Part shown: positions 33,951 through 45,628 of the stretch, piece by piece
Layout: each line of letters opens with the position of its first letter
Position numbering within the stretch: position 1 is the first letter of the stretch
Assembly: GCA_036936605.1 (NCBI GenBank)
Contig: JAUPFV010000002.1
Coordinates: 167,781,739 to 167,845,738, forward strand
DNA length: 64,000 nt
Direction: 5' to 3'
Source: Limnanthes douglasii subsp. nivea
Taxonomy: Eukaryota > Streptophyta > Magnoliopsida > Brassicales > Limnanthaceae
Notes under the pieces: generated by a model
Told to the model about the DNA's origin: nothing
Seen by the model: only the letters and a program-made list of their open reading frames with translations
Database searches by the model: none
Program-made: the position numbers and the translations under genes

Positions 33951-35525
33951 ATGAATCCTGAGAACAATCATACGCTTCGGTCAGCGATGAAAACTCTAAA
34001 AGATGATTTACAGAGAGACAAAAGTAGACCTGATGGATCATCTCTAATCCAAACTCAATCTGATATTGAGGTACGAATGAACCAACTTTTAGACAAGATT
34101 AATGCATTAAATGAGAAGTATGCACAAAGGGAACAAGAGATCCACTTGGTGAAGCTTAAATTGGAGGTTAGACAAGAAACAAAAAAGACTCAGATGGGAG
34201 ATCAATATGATCGATCTTTTGATGATCGACGGGCTAAAACTGAGCACAAAAAGAGTGTTTTGTGTCTCCTAAAGAGAGATATACATCTCATAAAGGGAAA
34301 AAATAAGCAGAAATGCGTAACCTCTAGTGACGGTGAGGTATAAAGCTCAGCTTCGGGTTTTAAGAGATACAGGGGTTCTTTGAAAAAGGAATCATACAGA
34401 GATCAGTCGAGGAAATATAAAAATGAGAGTAGATCTAAAAGGGATAATGTTCCTCGTTCTACATGGTGCGAAGGAAACACTTCGAATCAGTATGTTGAAA
34501 CTAATCGAAATCTATATGTTACAATGGGAACAAATGATCAGTTTGTTCAAGGTGTCGACTGGAGAAACTCTCCATTGACAAGTGAAATTCGTTGCATGAT
34601 GCTTCCGAAGTGTTTTGACATTTCCAAAGTAGAGAAATTCGATGGGATGCAGGATCCCGATGATCACATCGAACAGTTCAAGAACTATATGATGAATTTC
34701 AAAGATGACGATTGGCTGGTGTGTCGTGCATTTTCCCATACTTTTAAGGGAACAACTCTTAAGTGGTACAATTGGATTCTGACGAGGTCCATTTCAAATA
34801 TTAAAGATTTTTATACTACATTTCGAAGACAGTTTGTCCGAAGTAAAGAAATGAGAGCAAATGGTGATACTATTATTCAGTGCAAGCAGGCACCAGGAGA
34901 AACGTTGAAGGATTATACGAAGAGATTTATTTTAACCAAAGCTAGTTTGGAAAACTGTGAAGAGAATATGGCAATGACAGCGTTTTGCTAAGAATTATTG
35001 CTAGGGGATCTGGCCAATGAGACTACGAAGAGAAGAGCTTTAACTTTTGGAGCTTTGATGGCTCAAGTTGAGGATCAGATCAAAGTCTAGGAGTCAACTA
35101 GGGTCCGAAGAGGATCGATTAGCACTCCAAAGAATTCGGGTCAGGCGGCCAATAACTAAGTGAAGCCCTCGAATGGAAATGGTAATCACCAGTCAAGATA
35201 AAAGAACAACAATTTTCCTCCTCATAGTGGTGGATATTCAAATCACACTTCATCTAACACTTATAATAGGCCTAGACCAAATCAATGGGTCAAACCAGAG
35301 TATTATGTTGATCTGATAGAGAATGTATCTGTGATCGTGGATAAGACCAAGAGCTTCGTAAATTTTAGAAAGCCAGCCCCAATTAGTAGGCCAAGTGAGG
35401 AAAGGAATAACAAGTTTTGAAGATATCATGAGGATATTGGGCATGATATGAATGACTACATTTCTTTGAAGAAAGAGATTCAATTTTTGATTGAAAATGG
35501 AAAGCTCCTGACTATATAAAGTCGC
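33951..35525 (+). pseudogene. gypsy gag (Tat-like), interrupted
   Basis: ATG at 33951 (MNPENNHT) is a better start than the upstream in-frame ATG at 33900. The frame runs to a single TAA at 34341-34343, continues in the same frame from 34344 to a stop at 34989-34991, and goes on with further stops to about 35525. Residues about 40-90 form a coiled-coil-like stretch (INALNEKYAQREQEIHLVKL). The capsid part has MLPKCFDISKVEKFDGMQDP, DDHIEQFKNYMMNFKDDDWL, LKWYNWILTRSISNIKDFYT and FRRQFVRSKEMRA. The C-terminus has RYHEDIGHDMNDYISLKKEI, a zinc-knuckle remnant whose cysteines are gone. Gag packages the RNA. Few lesions make it one of the better preserved genes here. Confidence 0.93.
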
Positions 35526-35784
35526 AAGGGAGCGGATCAAAAAATAATGTTGTATCAACTTCAAAGGTTGGACGAGTTGAGAATTTGATGATTTTAGATT
35601 CAAAGGCTGAACCTTTTGATTCTTCTTCTGAGTATGGCAGTGGAGGATCCCATAGAAAAGGGGCATGTACGAGATTTATGCAAGTTCTTTGAATCTTTGG
35701 CCATTTTTGGAGGCGATTCGATGACTGGTAATTCAGATAGTTCAAGGAAGAGACATGTTGTCAACTTGACAACTTAAATTGAAG

Positions 35785-36260
35785 GGAAAATGTCCATACA
35801 TTTGTATGGAAAGAAAGCTATTCCTTTCATTTTGTTTGATGAAGATGATCTACGAGGTACTGCAGGACCACATGAAGATGTTGTGGTTATTGGAGCAGAG
35901 GTGTCTGGCTCGAAATTTGACGTGTACCGATTGACACTGGCAGTTACGCTAATGTCCTTTTTAAATCCACCTATGATAGAATGAAAAATCCGCCTCGGAT
36001 TTCTCAATCAGATCGAACGATTATTGGATTCACGGGTATAACAGCTCGTGTTGTTGGAGAATTCAAGGGTGAAGTGAGTTTGGGAAAATGACTATTTAAG
36101 AAAAAGGTCCACGTACTTTTCGTGGTGGTGGACGGTCCCACAATTTACAATGCTATTTTTGGAATATCATGGGTTTCAAGAATGTATGGGGTTGTGTCTA
36201 CAGTTCATCAGTGTTTTACGTGTGTGGTTGGAGATCGGGTTGGGGTCGTTCGAGACGACT
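35785..36260 (+). pseudogene. gypsy aspartic protease, frameshifted
   Basis: The frame from 35790 gives GKKAIPFILFDEDDLRGTAG and PHEDVVVIGAEVSGSKFDVY. A +1 shift near 35930 leads to IDTGSYANVLFKSTYDRM, where the catalytic DTG is intact. Downstream: IIGFTGITARVVGEFKGEVS, a stop in GK-LF, VLFVVVDGPTIYNAIFG and CFTCVVGDRVGVV. It processes Gag-Pol in the particle. It aligns with the relic at 18400-18832. Confidence 0.9.
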
Positions 36261-36409
36261 AGAAGGTAGCTAGGGAATGGTATGCCACTACACTCCGGAT
36301 CCGAGGATCCAGTAGTGGAGATTTAATGAATGAATATCAGTTAGAAGGGGTGCCCTCGGATTTGGAATAAAGGGTTGACGATCTGAGGGAAACCCCAGGG
36401 TCTTTAACA

Positions 36410-37236
36410 GTAAGTGAAGACATTGAGGAGTTTACTTTTTTGGAAGGGAAAATGCTTCGAATTGGAACCTTATTGACCCCGCATATACGTCAACAACTAC
36501 TGGATTTTTTATCTTCTAATTTTGATGTCTTCGCTTAGAGGACAGAGGATGTAACATGAGTACCAATTGAGGTTATTCGTCACAGCTTGGCCATTGATCC
36601 GAAGGTCAAGCCAGTTATTAAGAAAAGAAGAGTGTTTTTCTCGGAAAAAGCAGACGTGATTATTGTTGAGGTGGATTGAATATCTAAAGTCGGACACATA
36701 AGGGAGTCATGGTACCCTTTGTGGACGGAAAATCCGATTGTGGTGAAAAAGAAGAATGAGAAATGGAGAATGTGTGTGGATTTTACAGATTTGAATCGAG
36801 CTTGTCCCAAAGATCCATGATATGTTCCTTGAATAGATCAGTTGATTGACTCTACTTCAGGAAAACAAATTAACTTTCATGGATGCTTTTGCAGGATATA
36901 ATCAAATCCAAATGGATCCAAAAGATCAAGAATGCACAACTTTCATAACTGATAGGGGCATGCACTGTTATAGGTTAATGCCCTTTGAATTGAAAAATGT
37001 TGGAGCCACTTATCAGAGGTTGATGAATAAAGATTTTGCTATTCATATCAGAAATAATATGGAGGTATATATAGATGACATGGTGGTAAAAAGTTCAAAG
37101 GATGAAGTGCATATTGATGATTTAGAGGAAGCTTTTTTGAATTTAACGGCAATGTAGTTAAAGTCAAAATCTTGAAAAGTGCACCTTTGGAGTTCGATTG
37201 GGGAAGTTTTTGGGTTTTATTATTAGTGAAAAAGCA
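36410..37236 (+). pseudogene. gypsy reverse transcriptase, truncated
   Basis: IEVIRHSLAIDPKVKPVIKK, then RESWYPLWTENPIVVKKKNE and WRMCVDFTDLNRACPKDP in one frame with stops. After a shift near 36860: LTFMDAFAGYNQIQMDPKDQ (first catalytic Asp), FITDRGMHCYRLMPFELKNV, ATYQRLMNKDF and VYIDDMVVKSSKD with YIDD intact. After one more shift come LEKCTFGVRLGKFLGFII and SEKAEN, where similarity stops. The thumb, the connection and all of RNase H are missing. Confidence 0.94.
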
Positions 37237-37990
37237 GAGAACGTGATCAAATTTATTATGAACAGCATCTGTTGTCGTTTTGGAGTTCCTCGGAGGATTA
37301 CAACAGAAAATGGCCGTTAGTTTAATAACAAGCAGAGGGCTTCATTTTTTACTTCTAAATGAATTCGGTAATGCTTTTCGACGCCTTTTCATCCTCAAGA
37401 TAATGGTCACGTGGAGGTAACAAACATAACGGTTTTATATGGCTTGAAGAAGAATTTGACGGGGGCTGCAAGAAAATGGTCAAACTATTTACAAGATGTA
37501 CTTTGGGCTTATCGCACAACTCCTAGAGAGGCTACAAAGGAGACTCATTTTGCTTTGGCATATGGAATGGATGCAATCAGCCCCATAGAATCTACGATGT
37601 CATCTTTTAGAATAACTCAATATTCTGAAAGATTTAATGATGAAGTTCGAAGGGGGAATTTAGATTTGATTGAGGAGAAAGAGTTCGACCTCATTTGAAT
37701 GTAACGCACTATCAAACTCACATGAGGAATATATGATTCGAAGGTGAAAAGAAGAGATTTTAAAGAAGCTGATAAGGTGTTGAGAAAGGTTTTTCTCACA
37801 CAAAGGAGAAGAACCTCGGAAAAAAGGCTTTGAACTGGGAAGGGCCTTATATGGTTACTGAAAGGATAAAGTCAGGGTTTTATCGTCTTTGTGATTTCGA
37901 AGGGAGGATGCTTCAACATCCATGGAATATACAACACTTGAAGCTTAATTGGGCATATATATGTTTTTTTATTTTGGAATTTTTACTTTT
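37237..37990 (+). pseudogene. gypsy integrase, 5'-deleted
   Basis: The RT text runs directly into FIMNSICCRFGVPRRITTEN, the integrase core around the second catalytic Asp (DNG replaced by ENG here). The zinc-binding HHCC domain and first Asp are lost. Then HPQDNGHVEVTN keeps the catalytic Glu, and YLQDVLWAYRTTPREATKET and ALAYGMDAISPIE continue the core. The C-terminal module is NWEGPYMVTERIKSGFYRLC and HPWNIQHLKLNWAY (37830-37950). Integrase would insert the cDNA; this one lacks essential parts. Confidence 0.93.
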
Positions 37991-38519
37991 GAATGGCACA
38001 CTATTTCCTATCCTGTTGGCCCAGGAATGTTTTAACGAGGCATTGTGTACATATTCAATATTATCAATAAAGTTCGTTTTTTGCCAATGGTTGTTTACAC
38101 ATACTTGAATAAAACTATTTTAACAACTTATCAAAGATTGATCATCTTTGAGGTTAATTAAGAGTAGAATGTTTCGAAGTGTTTATAACACTTTTCGAAG
38201 AAACAACCATGTTTAATAATCACATTACAACTTTTTTGAAGTGAAAGCTTAACAACACACTGAGAATTTTTCGAAGAGCTACCTTGTTCACCAATTTCGT
38301 TAAGGTATTTGAGGTGGTAAGTTTACAGTTTATAATTATGTGTTGAAAGTTTAAAGTATTTTTAAGTAATATTCCTTTTTAAAATAGCATCGAATAATAT
38401 ATGAGGAGAATAATGAAACAAGGAAACCGTTTGTCGATTAGATTAATTCTTTGAAGTACAATAAGCAATTTCTTACCTGACAAACACAAAAAAGATGATA
38501 AAGTTAATCAGACGACTCG

Positions 38520-41448
38520 TCTTCCTCGGACGATTGTTCTTCTGAAGATTATGAATCAGGAATAGGATCGAAAGCTTCCTTTGGACGTTTCTCAATGGGA
38601 ATATCGTTCCTGAAACTTGTGAGGTTGATTTTCGGATAAGTAGCGTGAAGTTCTCGAAGAAGGAGAATCGTTGTTTCTTTTTTTCCGGTGTTAATAGCAG
38701 CTAGCATGTCTTTTGAAAGTCCAAGCTAGCATGTCTTTTGAAAGTCCAGCTTCGGCAGCAGCAACAGCAGCAACTTTTTCCACTTCGAAATCTTTCTTCA
38801 GTTTAACTATCTCCTCGGTCAGTTTTTTATTTTTTGTCTCACAAAGGGTAAGATAATTTTTTAGAATTTTGGAGTTGGACATTTCGGTAGCCAGTTCAAT
38901 AACATGATCGGTTTTGAGCTTATACATATCTTTTTCATGAGAAACCTTCAACGCTTCTTTTTCAGAAATATGTGTGATTCGCATATGATTTTTAATGAAG
39001 AGAGCTCCTTTTATAAGTTCGGACCTTGCTACTTCATACAAGTGAAATTAATCAACCACTTTCCTGTAAAAATCTTGTCTTAATTTTTTCTCAGCTTCGT
39101 AAGATTCTTTGTAATAGACCATATCTTTAGCCAATTGATTTAGATGGTTTTGAGAATCTTGGACTTGGGAAGCAAGTGCTTTTGCTGCAATGTCGAGATC
39201 GTAACATCGTTGAAGTGCAACAGCGCTTGCAGGATTTGGACGTGGAAGAGGAAATTATGTTTCTGCTGAACTAAGACGTTGAATCATATCTAAAGTTTTG
39301 GTGGGAGCAGGAGGACATATAATTTATGGAGACGCCTCGACAGGTGTTGGTCTTCCAAAGTTATGCATGTGATTTTGGATGCCTTGAAAAACAAATCCTC
39401 TTCACCAGTAAGCGCTTCAGTGTTTTCAGAATTAATGAAAATATCAGGATCGAAGTTTTCAGCAACCCGATTTTCATTAGTAGCATTGTCTTTGATGATG
39501 ATCACAGTGTTGTATTTGGTTGTATGTTCATCAACCAAAGGGTTTTATTGGTTTTCAACAATGTTTTCATCTTTATCGACCAATGTATACGAAGTGATTC
39601 TCGCATGTTTCTTTTTCTTTCCATGGGAACTGGAAGAACCTTTTTTTTTTCTTCGAATACAGTTCTTGATCTTTTCATTCTTCGATGGGTGAGATGGTTT
39701 TTTCTGCGATTTTTTTTCCGAGGCTTTGCTTCAATTGATTTGAAGGGCTAGCACCGGATGTGTTAGCTGTATTTTTATCTTTCTTCTCTTTGATAACTTT
39801 TTCCTTTTTCTTTTTTGGTAAATGACTTTCTGATTTGTTGCGAATAGGAAAGAAGACTTTACAATCGGGTTGAACTATTCGTTTGCATACTATCTTCGGA
39901 TCAGGCTCTGACATCAAATTGCGAGGTTGCAAGGCACCCTCTACGATTGGGAACATGTGGCATTTAAGGAAACTGATGGCCTAGAAGGCAGTGTGAAATG
40001 CATTATTCCATTCTTTCTTAGCCCAAGAAGCAATTTTTTTGAAAATATCCTTAGCAGCTGGTCGACGTGATAAATAACGCCTTGAAATTTCTGGAATAAT
40101 CATGCAAGAAGAGAATTTTAAAAAATAAAAAAATATGTATAATTTATTTCATAATGTAAAAATTTCGAAGTGCTTAAGATTACTTCTCCAAATGAGATTT
40201 AGCTTTGAAGGATTAGCATTGGAAATTTCTTGGCCATTCTCCCATGCTCCTGATATAAATATGAAATTCTGCTTCCACAATTTATCAGCTTCTAAGAGAT
40301 CATCGATGATTTTGAGGTCATCCACCAAGGTGAGATAGTAAAAGGGAAGCTTTAGACCTTTTGATAGTTGAGTCAAGGAGATGAAGTATTTGATGTTGAC
40401 TGGAATCTGAGATAGTCGAGATGTCATTATCACTGGCATAATGGTGAACCACTGATTCAGTGTCACTTAAGTAGGGTGTAAGTTAAGAATTTCGAAGTAT
40501 TCCACAATCATGAGATTCAACGGAAACCGAAGAACCCAATTGATGATTTCGGGGTAGACTACTAGCTCGTTATCCTTGCAGTCTAAGGGAGTTTCTCTTT
40601 CTTTAGGAAGTCGAAGAGTTATATTATCTCCCATTCCCCATTGCTTTTTTAGATCCGAAGGTTGGCTATCCTTGTAATAAATATACCGAACTTTTTCCAG
40701 AGCAATGATGTACTTAGCTTCGAGATCCCTTAAATTTCTGTAATGGTAGCTCTTTCTTCTTTGGAAATAAAGCAAGTATCTGTTTCTTCCTGAGGCTTAT
40801 GGGTACTTGTTGAGTTTCCATCATCGGATTCAGCTTCGATATCGGTTGTGGTAGCCTCGGAATCAGCTTTATTGGCCTTTGATGTTTCTTCTCTAGGTTG
40901 TTGAGGTAATGGATTAACAATTTCTGGTAAAGGGTTATTTGTTCGAGGAACTTCCTCAGTTACTTCTCTCTGAGGAGGAGCTTTAGTATCTGGATTTGAA
41001 GGGAGAGGAGTTGGGATAATTTCTGATTCGTCTCACATGCCAATAAAAGTTCTTCTTCTTTGATTATTGAAGAATGTTTCGAAGAGAGAATATTTGAATT
41101 TTTCCTTAAAGGAGATTCTTCACTAATCAAAGAAGAAATGTTACTTTGAGATGAAGAGTCTCGAGGGTTTTTAGGACCTAGGATTTTGGACGAGGAATGT
41201 TCTTCGAATGTAGGGGAAGGAGAAATAACAAGAGCTTTGGTTGAATCGAGACTACCATAATAAATTGTTTTGGTGGTTGTTCCAACAGGTGCGCTATTGA
41301 TTAATCTTGCAGCTCTATATTCTTCTGCTCTTTGAGTAATGCAGAAGTAATCGTACGATCCAAAGACTTAGTTGTTATCAGGTTCTGGAGATTTCGGTTT
41401 CTTGGGTATGTTAGCCTTGGATTTTCTGGTTCTTAGATTTTTTCTCAT
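38520..41448 (-). pseudogene. antisense ORF relic of the gypsy element (aORF)
   Basis: From ATG at 41448 the minus strand gives a long decayed frame of about 970 codons. N-terminus: MRKNLRTRKSRANIPKKPKS, one stop, then a Ser-rich stretch (to about 41040). Middle (40775-40149): LRDLEAKYIIALEKVRYIYY, ELVVYPEIINWVLRFPLNLM, then SRLSQIPVNIKYFISLTQLS and LLEADKLWKQNFIFISGAWE. It then has a Lys-rich run (PKKKKEKVIKEKKDKN, about 39800) and an alanine/lysine coiled coil (39041-38691, e.g. ETKNKKLTEEIVKLKKDFEV). Antisense ORFs between pol and the 3' LTR are known in plant Tat-type elements. From memory the middle domain resembles PF04195 (putative gypsy-type transposon); unverified. Role unknown. Confidence 0.78.
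38701..38745. repeat. 25-bp tandem duplication in the aORF
   Basis: AGCTAGCATGTCTTTTGAAA plus GTCCA stands twice in succession (about 38700-38724 and 38725-38748). It shifts the antisense frame and is a recent local slip. Confidence 0.85.
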
Positions 41449-41948
41449 AAACCAGATGAAGGTTGATCAGAGAAGATGAAGGTTGATCGGAGAGTTTGGT
41501 TTTTTCTGATGAAGATACAGGGAAAAGGAGGAACACGATGAAGGTATCTAAGAGCTTTGAATTTTCTCTGAAATTATTTGTGTTATGAGAATTAAAAAAT
41601 GAGGCTACTGATTGAATTTATAGAAAGAAAAAGAGACGTGTGAAGTTTAAAAGACTTTGATAGTGATAGGGTAGAATACAAAGCGGTGAGGGGATTAAGA
41701 GCTCGACATCTGTCAGGCTAGGTATCTAGTTGTGGGTCTAAAAGCTATAAAGTCATGATGGATTCGAACGGCTATATGAAACGGTTACTTTTGTATACTG
41801 TTTGGATAAAAGCCGATGGATATATTTTAAAAGTTTTACTTCCACAATGATTCGAGGAGTTTTATTTTCATAGCATTTCGAGGAGACTTATTGGCTTTGA
41901 GAATTTATCAGATTTTAGTTACTTCTAATTGATATTTGTTTTTAACCC

Positions 41949-42032
41949 CGCTTCGAATAGTTGCTTCTAGTGGTCGCTTTGAATGGTTGCTTCGAATGGT
42001 TGCTTCTAGTGGTTGCTTCGAATGATTGGTTC
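41949..42032. repeat. short tandem repeat (TTCGAATGGTTGC)
   Basis: Five or six imperfect units of about 14-17 bases alternating GGTTGCTTCGAAT and GGTTGCTTCTAGT, lying between the antisense ORF start and the 3' LTR. Confidence 0.8.
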
Positions 42033-42113
42033 GAGTTTATTTGACAACAACTGACATGACATATGGGAGAATTCAAAGACATTTTAGTTCTCATCATTTA
42101 CTGGCATGAGAAC

Positions 42114-42125
42114 TAGGGGGGCTTC
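42114..42125 (+). other. polypurine tract of the gypsy element
   Basis: TAGGGGGGCTTC directly before the 3' LTR. Purine-rich G6 run; the CTTC next to the LTR is unusual but the position is exact. Confidence 0.7.
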
Positions 42126-42485
42126 TGATATGGAAGTAGGATTTTAAGGATTAAATTGTAAATAATATAAATTTAAGGATCAAAGTGTAAATAATGTAAC
42201 TTTAGTCTTTAAATTACATGTAATATAAGTTTTTAGAGAACATGTGATTATATATAATTATTAAGGACTAAATAGAAATTTGTCCTCTTTTGTAACAGAT
42301 TTTACTCTTGAGGCTAAGTCTTGGCTCCTCTATATAAAGGGCAAGGCTAACCTAATAAAGGGGTTGAACACTTTTTCTATTGAATTCATTTGTACTTATA
42401 CTTTGTCTCTCTAAAAACTCTGTAACTCTTTCTCTCTCTAGGCTTCTCTTATAAAAATTTACTAAGGTGAAATCTTAACTCATCA
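42126..42485 (+). repeat. 3' LTR (360 bp)
   Basis: Matches 33494-33851 end to end with scattered differences, a two-base deletion (ACATATGTG to ACATGTG) and a cluster of changes at about 42175-42200. Confidence 0.95.
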
Positions 42486-44233
42486 ATAATAGAATAGTTA
42501 ATATGCTAAATATTGTTTTTTCGATTAAGTTGATGAAATTATCCTTAAAACCAAAGGATTCGAGAATAGAGTATAAAAATTTGAAATTAAAGCTTATCAA
42601 AAACCTTAGCCATATCAATATATAATATGATATTATTACCCCTGGTTTTCATATTGAGGTCATGAGTTTATTGTTAGGTGATAAAGATATTCTCATGAAT
42701 GCTTTTAGATTCAATAACACCTCCCTAGACATCAGAGATGATATTAGGTAAAATTTTGGCAATTTCATTATTGATAAGCTTGGACAGTATTCTGTTGAAT
42801 ACTGTGGAGAGGCCTATGATTTATAATCAGGCCAAGTTTTGGAGAGTTGTTTTTAACTATAAGGCATATTACAGTGGCAAAAATGTATTTTGGGGACTTA
42901 GTACAATTGAAATAAACATTTATAGTATCACAGACATCATCTTTAATAAAAGACCAACAACTTTGAAAGAATATAAAGTTAAATCCATCAACTCCATAGA
43001 TACTAATTGTATTCATGGCAATTAACAACACTAAAGATTTCATCATAAGTGGGAATGCAAGTGAGTATATTGTTATCATGGTCATTTATTAGACTTGATA
43101 TTACATCAGCCAAGTTATGCATATTAGAAATATTTGAGTTATTATTTAATATAGATTTGAAATATTCAACAACTGAGTTGGAAACATATTAATATCTTCA
43201 GTCCAAGAATCACTTGTGAATATACCATGAATCCTATTCTTTTTTGTGTTTTTTTCACATGATAATGGTAAGACTTGGTATTTTTGTCACCATCCTTGAT
43301 CGAGATGGGAGAACTCTTTTGTTGCCAAAATACAGTAAATTGGATCTCTTCTTCCATTTTAGCAATATTGTCAAACATATTGCCAAAGGTAATTTTATTC
43401 TAGGTTTTAAGTCTCACATTTAGTATTTTTAATTTAGACCATAATATAAATATATGATATCTATATATAAGTTTTTTCCAGTTTTTCTCAATAGTATTGA
43501 GGAAATAACGGTGGAGACACCACATATTTTAGAAATGGAATGGGGCTTTAAGAGTATTTGTGAAAGAAGAAAGAAATATGCAAATAGGTGAGCCATTTCT
43601 GGCTAGATGACTTACCTTGGTAATATCAAAAGTGTCTCTCCATGCAGTATTGTATAATATCATGTTGAGATGCTTCCATTTGTGATTGTTGGATAAAGTG
43701 AAAGGGGATCTTGTAAAACCAGGATCCTCCAAATTGGAATCAATGATCATTTGATTAAATTCATCAATTCCATGTAAATTAAGGGTAGAACAGGAGAGTT
43801 GTTTAGAAGTATTGGTTATTTCATTGAAGTCTCCTACTATCAATAATTGTTGATTAGTAGGAGAGATATATATATAAGATGGTCCGAAAGAGATATATTA
43901 TTTGTATTCTAATACACTTGACATAAATGATAACGACTAATACTTCAACATTTTTTGAAGTGTAGTTGACCATCATATGGAAGGACTTGTCAGTGTTAGA
44001 CATTAGAAGGTTATGGTATTCTTTACTAAAAACCCAAAATTTATTGTTTACGTTGACCAAAGCAGAATTGAGACCAATTTTCTTAGCAATTTTGTTAAGG
44101 TTGGAGGACGAAATTATAGGCTCTTTGAGAGAAACTGATAAATATTATGATACTTGACAATGGATTTAATTCTTCTAATAGTTTCCTTATTTCGAACCCC
44201 ACTTGCATTCCAATTAAGTATGTTTAAAATCAT
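42486..44233 (-). pseudogene. LINE ORF2, endonuclease and RT N-terminal part (right fragment)
   Basis: ATG at 44233 opens MILNILNWNASGVRNKETIR, the APE-type endonuclease start. NKFWVFSKEYHNLL follows at about 44040. MIVGDFNEI (about 43843) carries the GDFN motif, and FTRSPFTLSNNHKWKHLN and VSHLARNGSPI (SDH lost) follow. RT: SIKDGDKNTKSYHYHVKK (about 43300), YGVDGFNFIFFQSCWSFIKD (about 42990), RPLHSIQQN, then IDMAKVFDKL (about 42610) with the first catalytic Asp. At 42486 the gypsy element begins and the sense resumes at 33493. LINE ORF2 copies RNA onto nicked target DNA. Many stops. Confidence 0.88.
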
Positions 44234-44239
44234 TTTGAT

Positions 44240-45560
44240 GATGAGTTAAAGGATCTCAAAGACCATTTAATGTTATTAGTTTTGTTGCATGAGGGAACTT
44301 TGTTTTTCTTGGAGGTATTAGTAGACGTTTTGGCTAAGTTTTTGGCAAATGCAGATCTAGTGGTGACCAATTTCATAAAAGCCGAGGTTGAGGCACTACC
44401 AGATTGAAGAGGGGTAATGGTTCAAAGTATCAAAGTCTCTTAATGAGTTAAGGGAATTACTAGGCTTAATTATTTTTATAGCTTCAATTTTGTCATTTTC
44501 TATTATTTCAGATGAAAGATTGATATGGTCTTTAGCAAATTTGGAAGGTTCAATTATTTGGACATTGGTATCAGTGTTTTTTGGAGAATTGTGCTTAGTT
44601 TTTTTTTGGATATTATCATGTGAAATATGAATTTTAAGGATAATATGATTAGTATTTATATTGTCAATACTAACCTGATTATTAGATTGATTCATAATAG
44701 GGGTACCACTTGTTTTGTTGATAACATAAGATTGGCGTGATGTTTAATGGGGAATATTGTTATCTTCAGGAATAGGTTCAAGGATCGAATGATTAGTATT
44801 GATAGTATTAAAACTAATTTGATTATTTCAATTTTTAATAGAATATGAATTGACCTTTTGGACCCATTTTCCTTGGGAGGAAGAGATGAGATATGATGTT
44901 TGAGATTTGAATTAATTTAAGGATTCATTTTAACAATATTTTCTTTGTTGATTAATTCTTTTTTACAAGTATTATCTCTATATCCAAGATGTTTACATTT
45001 TTGGCAGTAAGTAGGCATATCACCGAATATGATATCTTGCCAAAATCCATCATCGTCCCCAAAATGTTCCCATGGTTTATGGGGACGAGGAGTAGAAACA
45101 TAAAAAATGATCCAAACTTTTACATAATTATAACTTGCTTGATTTTTTAAGGTAATCCATATTTACAATGGTAAACCAACAACCTTAGCAAAATGGTTTA
45201 CAGAATCAGGGTTATAAAGGTAGGAGAGAATTCTTTCGAAGGAAATGCAAACTTGAGTCAAAGGAGACTCCAGTTTGGGGTTGAAAGAAGGAGGCCACAA
45301 TAGATTAAAATTTATACTGACCTAAAGACCACACGTTTTTCTTCCATAATTTATTAACATTAGATATGTTTTCAAGATAACCTAGTATATTGCGATAATC
45401 ATAGGTCAAAATATTATAAGGACTGTTAAAGTAAACAAATTTTAAGAATTCTTTAAAATCGATGATTTTAGGTTTACCGAAACTAATTTTTTCTATTAAA
45501 AAGACTTATCTGAATCCATATGATCTCGGATGAACTCTAGTCGCTTCAACATACGATTTA
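44240..45560 (-). pseudogene. LINE ORF1 relic (zinc-knuckle protein)
   Basis: Upstream of ORF2 in the same direction. About 45620-45500: NKVNNLIFKFKGLPKEGLTS, THE start of an ORF1-like protein, then KISFGKPKIIDFKEFLKFVY. About 45260-45150: a region like DUF4283 (VCISFERILSYLYNPDSVNH, AKVVGLPL). About 45020-44970: YCQKCKHLGYRDNTCKK, a CCHC knuckle (CX2CX4HX4C) with H changed to Y. After it comes an Asn/Ile/Lys-rich linker (44695-44396). Plant L1-type ORF1 proteins have this order and bind the element RNA. Interrupted by stops. Confidence 0.75.
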
Positions 45561-45628
45561 GTCTTGACTCCATTCAGTTTGGTAGATGTGAGACCTTCTT
45601 TTGGAAGGCCTTTGAACTTAAATATTAG

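Larger units (their letters stand above)
33489..42490 (+). mobile_element. Tat-like Ty3/gypsy element nested in a LINE, TSD ATAAT
   Basis: LTRs at 33494-33851 and 42126-42485 with TG...CA ends; ATAAT at 33489-33493 and 42486-42490. Plus-strand order is primer site, gag, protease, RT, integrase, then an antisense ORF relic (41448 to about 38520), a short tandem repeat, a polypurine tract and the 3' LTR. RNase H and the start of integrase are deleted at about 37236. By eye the LTRs differ by about two dozen substitutions plus small indels, so insertion is not recent. The LINE it interrupted reads through on either side. Confidence 0.95.

Noticed and set aside
39326..39751. 141-codon plus frame within the gypsy 3' region
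   Set aside because: It lies opposite the antisense ORF, whose minus-strand frame continues on both sides with consistent composition. The plus frame is Phe-rich from reading Lys codons backwards and has no domain.
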